DNA of 64,000 bases from Septoria linicola (taxonomy: Eukaryota; Ascomycota; Dothideomycetes; Mycosphaerellales; Mycosphaerellaceae), in the NCBI GenBank assembly GCA_024114885.1, contig CP099427.1, positions 744,001-808,000 on the forward strand, read 5' to 3'. Shown here piece after piece: positions 1-10,304 of the stretch. The stretch's first letter is position 1; each line of letters starts with the position of its first letter. The position numbers and the translations under genes were made by a program. The notes beneath the pieces are model-generated. The model ran no database searches, was not told the DNA's origin, and was given only the letters and a program-made list of their open reading frames with translations.

Positions 1-477
1 CACTCTCAGCACAGGGAATCACGACAGAAAGTTTTGTTTCATAGCAATCAATCAATTTCGCTCTATGCTGGAGCCGTGATGTGAGTCTACGATCACACAG
101 TTCAAACGTATAGTCATGTCAGGCACGCTGGTTCATCCTTGCGGCACTGTAAGGTGATGCATCACACAAAGCTTACTACCCAAGAAACGTGGCAGATCTC
201 ACACAGCAAACAAGCACCCAATCTCAAGTGTCATCATGACCCTCATTCCTCATCTTCAATAATCATCTATAGTAGTAGTCACTGCGCATGCTATTCTGAT
301 TAAGCATGCTCTATTCGAAGACATACTAGTCATGACCTTCGTGACTTTCTTTCCTAGCCGTCTTTACCCAAGGGCGTATACAGCCCGGCCAATGGCCCAA
401 TGCAAATGCATGAACAAGAAGACGCCGCCGCCAATATGCTACCGACAAAATCAAGACGAGACGCGATGCAACAAGTT
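1..477. other. Intergenic, left edge
   Basis: This stretch is AT-richer than the coding DNA and lies downstream of the permease stop codon. I see no gene in it. It probably carries the permease 3' UTR, because the permease is transcribed leftward into it. Confidence 0.4.
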
Positions 478-2416
478 TTAGCAGAAGATCTTGTAGATCC
501 GCTTCCACGTCGGCCACGTAGCGCGCTCGGCTCGTTCTTCTTCAATGAGCTCGGCGATGTTAAGGTCACGGATGCCGGCTAGAAGAAGGGGTTAGCAAGC
601 TGCGAATCAGAGATCATGGAGGAGTACTCACTGTGCAGATCCATGTTGTGACTTCGAATGAAGGGCGTCTTCTTCCAAACCTTGTAGATGAGGTATGTGA
701 TGACCACAATTGGCGCAGCCAGATAGGCCAAGAAGAACCCTTCGACACGCTCATCGGCAGTCATGTCAGAGTAGCCGATTGGCCAAGCGCCAGTCCAGAA
801 CTGTGTTACAAGCACTAGGCAGTTGAAGATGAATCCAATCCACGACCCGATAACACCAGGCTGCGAGCGGAATGCGAGCTCAGAAAGGCTGTGGCCCTGT
901 CGCTTCCAGCCGGCACGGAAGCGGATGTGGGCGAGACAGATGCTGCCCCAAGTGAAGATGGACGAAAGACCAGACAGCGCCAACATCCAGTTGAAAGCAT
1001 CGGTTTGCTTGCTAGACCCAGCAAAGAAGGCGAGGAGACCAAGAACACTAGCAATGCCGATAGCCACGATTGGACGACCTTTGCGATCGATATAGCCAAG
1101 GATCTTGGGGGCTTGATTCTGGTCGGCGAGCGCTGCCAGAGTACGAGAAGAGCCATAGATAGAAGAATTGCCGACCGAGAGTACTGCGATCATGATGACC
1201 ACGTTGAACACTGACGGCAGACCACTAATACCAGCGTTGACGATGGAGATGACGAAAGGCGACGCCTTTGCATCGTAGCTGGATCCGCCGTTGACAAGAC
1301 GCGAGTCGTCGTACGGAACCAGGAGCCCGACGATGGTGAGTGACACCAGATAGAACAAAGCGATCCTCCAAAAAACCTGCTTAACAGCTGTTGGCAGAGA
1401 CTTTCTCGGGTTCTCAGTCTCAGCGGCCGCAAGTCCAACAAGTTCGGTACCAGCGAAAGCGAAGGCAGCAGTCACGAAAACCGAGCAGAGTCCTTTGAAT
1501 CCGTGGTTGAAGGCTCCAGGATGTTGCCAGAATGTTCCTCCGATGTATCCTCCCTCGTTGACGTACGCGTACGCCGAGGAATATTCCAGCAGGGCCTCGG
1601 CCTCTGGTCCTCCTGGACCACCTCCACAGTTCAAGATGATACCCAGAAGGACATATCCAACAATCGCGATGACCTTGATAATGGCGAACACGAACTCGGC
1701 TTCACCATATCCCTTGACGCCGAACAAGTTGATAACGATGATCAGGACCAGGAAGATGGCAACCCAGGCGTCGTTGTTAATGCTACCGTTGCTCCAGTAC
1801 TCGATGGTGATAGTAGCAGCCACGATTTCAAGAGGCAAGACAACAAGCCATTGCATAGCGTAACTGTGAACAAGGTCAGCATGATAAACGAGTGGCTGGG
1901 AGCTGTATCCGAGACTTACTTCCAACCCATAGCGAAACCCCAAGCGGGATCGATAAACCGGGTGGAGTATGCGGAGAAAGAACCAGAGACTGGAAAGAGC
2001 ACAGCCATTTCACCCAACGCATGGACAGTGCAGTACATCATGATACCAATGAGTGAGAAGGCGATAATCAGAGAAGCTGGTCCTCCATTCGCAAGCGCAG
2101 AGCCAGATCCGACGAAAAGACCAGTACCAATAGAGCCTCCGATTGCAATCATCTGCAAATGGCGGCCCTTGAGATGTCGTTGCAGAGGCGATTGAGCTGT
2201 GCCTTGCGCGGCGCCTTCGACGTCGAACACTCGTCCATCAGCACCGACTGTGCCTCTAGGTGTGGCGTGCGCGTTTGGATCACGCTTGAAGCTGTCGACT
2301 ATCCGCGTTGACCATTTTGATTTGTGAGCTACTTGCTCGCCATACTCTGGCAGGCCAGGCGAGCCCTCAGAGGGTGAGTACTCCGTCTTCATTTGCTTCT
2401 CGTCCGGGCCGTCCAT
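478..2416 (-). CDS. Amino-acid permease (APC/AAT family, GAP1-like)
   Basis: Three exons: 2416-1920, 1863-632 and 578-478, giving 609 residues. The introns (1864-1919 and 579-631) have GT-AG ends, and joining them restores the family motifs. The first junction gives the GWNYAMQWLVVLP segment. The second replaces a short read-through tail with the usual hydrophilic C-terminus, MDLHTGIRDLN...ERATWPTWKRIYKIFC. The N-terminal ~70 residues are cytosolic and polar. About 12 membrane segments follow, beginning with the IGGSIGTGLFVGSG signature of proton-coupled fungal amino-acid permeases. It should import amino acids across the plasma membrane. Substrate range cannot be read from sequence. The long upstream intergenic stretch (2417-5073) may hold nitrogen-regulated promoter elements. 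Confidence 0.93.
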
Positions 2417-5073
2417 GTTAAGGTAGAAAGATGTTGCTCGTTCCAGTGAAGTGTCTGCACCGCCGTGACAGCAGATTGGCAGATGGATGTCGTTCGGGGC
2501 CGTGGGATTTCAACAAAGGATATGCGATAGTGGATGACAGCACAAAGCAGGTCCGGATCGTGGTACGCGCACCTCTGGTCAAGCTGCCGACACGCGCAGC
2601 ACACAGCGTCAGCGTCGAGATGGATGTACTGCCGCAGGTTATGTAGCAGCGAGCGGTGCGACCTGGCACGGCAGGAACGAGCACTCGCTGCGTACTTGAG
2701 TGTCAGAAGCAGTCCGACGGCCGACGTCTAACCATGTGCCAAATTAGAGTTGGATGCTAGCGGCTGGCTTGAGTGGTTCCGCCGTCCAGACGTTATCTCT
2801 CCAGGCACAAAGCTGGACAACCGCTCGGCGTAGATGTCTTTGAGAGGATGCAAAGCGAGCGCAAGGATGCGACGAGCACGCAGCTCAGACTGCGTCTCTC
2901 GCCAGTCTGTGTGGTCCCGCCGGCCCCTGTCGCCGCGAGTGTGCTGTGCAACCTCTCGTGCAGCTCTGCATCTTCGTTGGTGGCCACGCGAGATTCAGCT
3001 CGACTTGGCAACGGCGATCCACTCATGCCGCAAAACAGCGGAAGGCCCACTTGATTGGCCACTTTAGCCGCGCCAGTTTTATCAATGCTCGAGATAACGT
3101 TGTGACTAACTTACCAGCTTGACCTTTGCTCAAGCATCCGGCCCGGTATGCTTGGTGGCGCGCAGTCGACAACGACAGCGCGACTTTCGATTTGGGCATA
3201 ACACAGCCAACAACACCTGCTGTCTCGGACCTCGACTTCCACCACGAGCTGCAAATCAAGCGTTCATCGCACTGCAGATCCCACTGGCAAGGATCCCTGA
3301 GTATTGGTAACACAAATGCGTTCATTCGCCGCTCCACAGTGAGCCTTGCGGAGAGACATCGACGGCGTGCTGCTACAGCGCGGAGAATGCACAAGGAATA
3401 GGACTTCAAGTCTTCAGCTGGTCGCAAGCAGTCGCATGTCCGTCTGATGTGCAATTGATGTTGCAGTGCAAAATCCTTCGTGCTCAGCAGTCCTTCCTGA
3501 GCTTCTTTCGGCTTGACAACCTGGTCACGCTCGGGCAAGCAATTGCCACGACACGACCCACACCTTTGCCGGCATGCCAGGCTTCAGGCCACTCACAGGA
3601 CTTTGGGATATCACTCGATATCTCGCCTCTCTTGAAGGCCATGGACTCGTTCTGTGCCGCATCGTATTGCAATCCGCTGCTTCCCTCACGGAGGTCTCGG
3701 ATCCTCTATGGTGTACGGACCGCGACAATGCTGGATTCCGAGAACACTGTATATGCGGCGTCCCGGGCCCCGATTCGATACAATAGAGCCGATTGGGAAT
3801 GCGGTGGTGTACTGCTGTGCCACAGAAGCCCTGCACGAGGCTGGAAGAGACGGAGCATGACTTTCCTGGTAGGCTATGACCTTGCTGTCTGTGAACGTCA
3901 ACGAAACGTGTCCAGAGAGGACTGTGCCTTCGCACCATCTTCCGCGTCGCAGTAAGATCTACTCTGTCCAACGGTCAGACTGTGAAGTCCAGCACCATGA
4001 GGTCCACGAATCGCTTCACCGTCTCACCAGGTCTTCGCGTGGCGGACGATCAGCTTATTCCACCCAGCGGCGGCGCATGCACATCCTGCAGCTCGCCACT
4101 GTTCTTCTCACACAGTCATTAGCACCATCTTCCCCGTCTGCTTGGCCACACGCGTAATCATTTGCACACTCCTAAGCATGACCTGAGGCGGACTTGCCAC
4201 TGCACGGAATCCTTCGCCTTCTCTCGAGAGCTTCACAAATTTTCGTTGACCTCTCACACTCTGCCCTGTACCTCCGGTCCCAGAATTGCAGCAGAAATGT
4301 AGCAGATTCCTGCATCTGCATACATATGCACATGTACCTCACCTCTGATCCAGGTCATATGTAGGTAGACATGGAGGTTGGTAGGTCAGTGATCCCAAAA
4401 ATCCAAGATTTCTCATGTCAGGCAATGTTTCGCTGTGGTGGCCGCATGATCGACCTTGCTGGCTGCGTGTACCTGCAGGATTTCTCGATGGGTTGGTGTT
4501 TCGTTGAACTGCGCTGCGGGCTCCAAGACAGCTGCAGCTGTGTGCGATGTGCTTTTGGGACTGTGCAGTCATAGCATCTGGTTGAGTGGTCGATGTTCGA
4601 AGATGAAGTGCACAGTGAAAGGTATAGTAAGAAGCTTGTCGTGCTTTCCACTGTAAAAGCAACGTTCTGAGGTGTGGAAGGTGCGATTTGTAGCACTTGC
4701 CTCACATCCAAAACTTCGGTTGTCGACGATCTTCACATCAGCGATGCACCAAGAGGCAGACTCGATACGTAGAAATGTATCAGCAGCTACGGTTTTCGTC
4801 ATGAATGCGAATGCTGATCTAGATTCAACCGTCTTTGACAAGCATTTAGTCTTTTCGTTGACGCCCTGTCGTTACGCCCTACGGCAAGACAAGTCAACAC
4901 ATCAATTCTTTCTACTTAGACTGCCGTACTGACGACAGCAAAGCATTACAGTAATGATGAATGTCATTTTTTGGTAGTGAAGAGGACAACGCCCCAAGCG
5001 CCATCGCTGAGAAGCACACCTCCCATGCAAGATACCACCATTCTTGTGTCACGTTCGCTATTCAATGATCATG
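2417..5073. other. Long intergenic region, no supported gene
   Basis: About 2.65 kb separates the permease start from the 3' end of the mug190-like gene. Open stretches occur on both strands (for example 3023-3538 minus and 3449-3955 plus). They overlap one another, have no recognisable domain and lack a coherent exon pattern. An inverted CCAAT box (ATTGG) sits at about 3052. The region most likely holds the permease promoter and the 3' UTR of the next gene. Confidence 0.4.
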
Positions 5074-8000
5074 TTAAACCTCCGTCTCGATCCCAGGCTC
5101 CCTCGTATGTCTACTGAACAGACTCTCTACTTTACTTTCCACCCTGCCCAGCTTCTCCTTCGCCCACTGCGCATTACGCGCAGGTTTATACTGCATCAGA
5201 CCTCTCTGCTTGCGATGCTTTTGCTTTGCATGCTTCTTATACTCTTTCGCTTTGTCGATAAGGTTCATGTGGCCGTCGTCATTGTCATTAGACTGGCTGG
5301 TCGTGGTGTCGCTTGCTGTAGGTGTGGTGCCGTTGGTTGTTGTGCCTTTGACAGAAGGAGAATCGTTGAAGGACTCATCGTCCTCGTCAGAAGAGTCGCT
5401 AGAGCTGTCGGAGTCGGAGGTATTGTTGCCATCGCCTTCGGTGATGCCCAAGTGCTCTGCGTTCTTCTTGGCTTCGTAGTTGTCGCGCGCGGTGTCGAGG
5501 ACTTCCATGACTTGCTTGAGGTCCGTATCTTTGGAAGCCCAGCGTTGGTGGCCTGCGCCGAGGCCCGACCAGAATGTGATCTTGACCTTGATCGAGCCGA
5601 CTTGCTCGCCTGGTTTGTCAAGTGTGCAAGATGTGGCGCGGTCGTAGTCGCCAGTATATATCGGTAGGGTGAGCTCTTTCTCGTCGTCGTCGGCAATGTC
5701 TCTGAGCCATAGAACCGCAAATGCCGCCGTTTTGTCTTTGCCAAAGAGGCGACCATTGCGTTTGATCCGAAGCGACAGACAAGTTGCATATCGTCTATGC
5801 ACTGGAAGGTACAGAGGTCTGGCTTTCCGCGATCGCCAGCTTTGCTCCTCCTTGTTAGGGTACATTTTGGCTGATGTGATATTTGAGTGCCACTTGATCT
5901 TCAAGTCCTCGAGGTCTGCAGGGACATCGGCTGTCGAAATGCTAGGCGAGATCTCGATAGTGCCATAGTCCCAGCCAATACGTTCGGGCTCGGCCTGAAG
6001 CTGAACACTGCGCCACACCATTGATAGACGGATGCGACCATAACCAACACCACCTGTTAGTGGGTAGAAGCCGTTGATCTGGCTGCGGTGCTTGAAGATC
6101 TCTCCAAGAGGAAGATGCACGATGCCCAGTAGAGCGTCGCCTTCATCTGGTCGCGCGTCGCGGACTGTGACATGGACTTCGGCATTCTGCCAGTCTCCGA
6201 TGAAACGTTCTGTGCCAGCATTATAGAAAGGCTTCGCGTTCTTGGGCTTCGTTCTAGTCTTGAAGACCTTTCGGTGATTGATGATGACAGTGCAGTACGC
6301 AGAAGGTAGAGTATCACCTTCTTCCTCTTCGTCCTCGTGGGCAGAGTTCTTGTCTGCGTTGGCCTTATTCTTCGTTTCTAGTTCCAAGCCCGTGATCTGG
6401 TGAAGTACGATGCTGAATATCCCGCTGCGATAGCCGTCTGGTGGAGGCGCAGATATGGTCATGGCATCTTCAAAGGTCTTCTTTTCTTGAGCCTTCTGTT
6501 GCTCCAGCTCCTCATAGGTGCGAGAGTGGCGGCCTTTCTTGATCATAGCCTCACGCAACTTCTTCCGACAGACGTCATCTACCTTTTCATTCAGATCTTC
6601 CTGGCTCTTGATGCTCTCGTCGAATGTCTGCTTCTTGAACTGGCAGGCCTGGAGACGAGTCTTCGAAAAGTAGCCTACACGCCACTCGAGCTTCCCAGGC
6701 ATATTCTCTCCAGCCTTGAGCGCTTTGAAGCCATCAGTGCGATAGTGAAGCTTCCCATTAGTATCATCGGAGCGCATGATCTGCTTTAGGTCGACTTCGA
6801 TGCGTCCCAGGTCGTCATCTGCTGTGAAGCGGTCCGAATCCCAGAGCTGGACACGTAGACGTTCATCGACATTAAGCTCCTCTGGCGTAACTAGTAGGTA
6901 GCAGCGTTCGTGCCAATATGGCTCCATCTCCTGCAGTGATATCAGCATGAGACCTTGTGGTCGGCATAGGGCACACTTACCTTGATGAGGACTCTGGTAG
7001 AGAACATAGGCTTGCCAAACTTGGCCCAACCCACTGACACGTAAGGATCCGATCCACCTTCGGAGATCAAGGGAATTGCAGCGTCTCCCATACGGAAATC
7101 ATACCCATGCATGATGTCAACAACGACGATTCCTCGCGCGTTGGTATCCTTCTTGAAGTCGTCTCCAGCCAACATGTCCTTGAGATCAAGCGTCAATGAC
7201 TTCGGCGCCACGTACTCTGCCATCGCAGCATCCACGGAGCTCTGCACGAATTTGGAAATCAGTGGAAGGTCCATAATGTTGAGGCCGCGCTTGACGATGG
7301 GTATGCAGCTCATGTCGACTTTCGGTTGACCCAAGAATGTGATTGTACATAGCGAGAAGAACGGTGGATCTGGTGTGAGCTGTAAGCGTAAACGGCATGT
7401 CCCCAGGATGCCCTTCATGTCAACCCAGACTGGAAACTTCAGACCACCGGGCAGATAGAAGGCCAGATACAGGTGAATGTCCTTGGTACGATCTTGGAAG
7501 GACTTTGCTGCACGTGCTCGATACGCGAATGCAACCTCGAGATTGATGAAGTCACCCTCTTCGGCCTCGAGGCCATCGGCGACTTCAGCTCGTTCAGTTC
7601 CATCACCTTTATCATCATCGCTGCCGCTTTGTTCATTGTCCTGTTTCTCTGTTCGATTGTCGACTTCACCTTCGCCCGGCACAGTACGATCACTTTTGTG
7701 TTCTTCCTTGTCCTTCTTCTGCAGCTTCCCATCTTGCCCGACTGACCTAGCAGCTGCTCCACTGGGTAGCCATCTTACGCCGAGGATCCGCAATGCCTCG
7801 CTGCCTTGTCCAATATCTTCCACTGACACCATTTGCACTATTCTTGGAAGTGACGCCTGCATCACATCCTCCAACGTATCAGCCAGACTCACGAAGAGAT
7901 CGGGGTTGACTAGTGGCCAGACAGAACTCAGCAAAGAGTTCAGCCATGCCACAGACTCCGTTTCGTGTGCCTTTGCCTCACGTTCCCGCGCCTCAAGGTT

Positions 8001-8948
8001 TGCTTCCCAGACCTGCTCTCCCCACACATCGTCGATACGATTAGCCATCCATACCCTTACCCCCGCGACAAGTTCCAGGATGGCCGCAGTCCCGGCAGCG
8101 CCCAGTACCAGCCATGCTCCCAGCTTGAAGATCCACCATCGCGTCTCCACGTTTGCGTTCGTCCAACGTGCCAACCTGTTGGGTGTTAGGATATGCTCCA
8201 GGGCGACAGCCAGCAGGATGATTGCCGCAGTGCCTATAAGTCCTACTGTAATGCCGAGCTTGTTGATGCTGATCAGCTCTGTTCGCAAAGTGTCAAAGCT
8301 TGGTGGCGGAAAGAGAGCATTCATGCTTTCCAAGCCATGTTGTATCTCTCTTGTCTCCTCGTTCAATTGTGAAGTATCCTTCCGTTTGTTACTCAAGCCC
8401 GTAGCTGTTCTAAGAGTCGAGCCCCACGGTGGTGGGTTCTCCTCGACTTCCTCTAGCGACTCTGTAGTGAAGTCATAAATCCGCACTGGTAGATGCGTAA
8501 TGGGGTCTGTCACCTCGCGCTCTGCGCGATTATTCCTGTTCTTCTTTGCAGCCTTGCGCGCCTTCTTGGGGTCCTGAGCAACAGGTGCGATCTCTGAGGT
8601 ATCCTGCACCGTCTCTGCTTCCTCATCCTCCTCTACGCGTTCATCCTCGGGAGACTTCTCGGTGCCATCCTGCCCGTCGGCGCCGGCGCTCGACTGGTCG
8701 TGGGACGATTTCTGCTCACCGCCCTCACCACCGTCCCAATAGTCCCTCCAGGATTGCTTGGCACGTGCGGTCTTGGACTCGTGCAAGTCGGCGCCGTCGG
8801 TGTGCTCGGCAGACTCATTGGGAAGAGCTTGTGCCTGGCGAGCTTCCTTTTCCTTTTCGTATTTCGATATAGTCGGGATTGGCCGACGCTGCGTGTAGGG
8901 GCCATGGTAGTTCCTGCGTGACCGTTCGGCGTCTTCGTGTCCAGACAT
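5074..8948 (-). CDS. mug190: SMP/C2-domain membrane protein, mug190/tricalbin-like
   Basis: Two exons, 8948-6981 and 6930-5074, separated by a 50-nt intron with GTAAGT and CTGCAG ends; 1274 residues. The first ~220 residues are acidic and disordered. Two hydrophobic segments follow at about 231-253 and 272-295 and anchor the protein. A synaptotagmin-like lipid-binding (SMP) region spans roughly 330-590. C2 domains start near residue 600 (with a GSDPYV-type calcium-loop motif; the intron falls inside this domain) and near 825. The order hairpin anchor-SMP-C2-C2 is that of tricalbins and S. pombe Mug190, which tether ER to other membranes and move lipid between them. The C-terminus is Ser/Asp-rich and ends in a basic stretch. 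The assignment to Mug190 rather than a classical tricalbin rests on length and overall order. Confidence 0.88.
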
Positions 8949-10304
8949 GACGGAGTCTCACCGGTATAGTACCCACGCAGATGTACACAAGCTCAAGGCG
9001 GCAGTCTTCCCCAGTGGATGACAGCTGCCCTAAATGGCTTGCTCACCTGCGCGTCCTGCCTCGATCGTCACGTTCTCCGGTGAGTTGAGCACTCGGTCGT
9101 GAGGAAGCGGTAGAAGTACACTTTGTCTGTGATATAGCAAACAACCCACAGAACAACAGCATATGTAGGGCAGACAAGAGTGCATGTAGTGCAGTATGCG
9201 TATGCGTAGGGCTGAGAAGAAGCAAAGCTAACTTAGTGTGCAAGGACTGTCAATTCGACGTCACCTACAGTGTCAGTTCAAGAATGCGTTGCGCGGGGTG
9301 GAGCTCATCTTCCAAGGTTGGTCGAGGCGTCGGAGTTCGGGATCGTGGACTTGGTCTGCATTGAATGTTGGCATTCAATGCAAGCTTGGAAGAGAGGAGA
9401 AAACACGCGACACGTCATATCCAAACGAGCTGTTCTTGGCGGCCGATTGTCGTGGTCCGAGAATCAGGCGAGAAGAGTCAGCAATTCCATCAGCAGTGAC
9501 ATTCTGCTCACCACACAATTGTCTTGTCATGTTGTGAAATCTGTCGTATCGAGGGGCAAGACATATGGTTGTAGTTTCGCTGACCGGGCGTGTGTGTAGG
9601 CGACGAGACTAGCGGTGATGATCGACAGGCTCGCGTTCAGGCACAAGGCGAGAACAGATCGAGGTGAGCGTGGCTGGTGTGTGACTGGACCGACAAAGGC
9701 GCGTCGAGTGCATGCGAACCAATTCGGAGCCGGCCTCACATGATGGCTCAGAGATGGCTGCTGCAGATGGTCGCACTGTGCAGTGAGAGCTGCAGCGACG
9801 CAACGAGGGCGCGTTGTGCCTTTTGACGTGGCCGTTTCTTCCCTTCCCTTCCCTTCCCATGCAGCTCCCCAGTCCTCCCTCTCATTGCTCTTCAACCGAG
9901 CCATGCTCCACTTTCTTTGACACCTCACTTCCACACCCACACGTCTAGGAACACACGCTTCCCACACCCGCGAGATCGATTGCGCGCGAGGCCTGGCGCA
10001 ATTGATCATTTCTTTGACCAGGCAAATCCCTCTGGACAGGAGGACTCTCCCGTGACCGGTCTACAGCGGGGCGTAGAGACTAACTAGACCGGTGAGCGCA
10101 GCCCGCTGCGCCACGGCAAGGACCCGCCATCATCCCTCGCCCTCAGGCTCAGAAGACTCACTGGACTTGCGCACATCCAAGGCTGGTCTTGGGCTGAGTT
10201 AGACGAGCGGCGAGTAATGATTTTGAAGGACCCGACGGACCCGCTCAGCACACACCGGCGGCGATAGCTCAGCTGAGCGCTGGGCCCTAGAGCATAGCGC
10301 AGTC
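8949..10304. other. Divergent intergenic region between mug190-like and Zn-cluster genes
   Basis: About 1.36 kb between two divergently transcribed genes. It contains a short CCCTT repeat at about 9838-9858 and a strong inverted repeat at 10055-10093 (listed separately). Open frames here are unconvincing shadows. It should contain both promoters and their 5' UTRs. Confidence 0.45.
10055..10093. promoter_or_regulatory. 9-bp inverted repeat upstream of the Zn-cluster gene
   Basis: ACCGGTCTA at 10055-10063 is repeated as its exact reverse complement TAGACCGGT at 10085-10093, with a 21-base spacer. The arms carry CGG/CCG triplets, the core recognised by Zn2Cys6 factors, and sit about 210 bases before the start codon of the downstream regulator. 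Autoregulation is an attractive but untested reading. Confidence 0.35.

Noticed and set aside
3023..3538. 171-codon minus-strand frame in the large intergenic region
   Set aside because: No domain, no plausible promoter or splice context, overlapped by equally long frames on the other strand; typical of a GC-rich chance frame.
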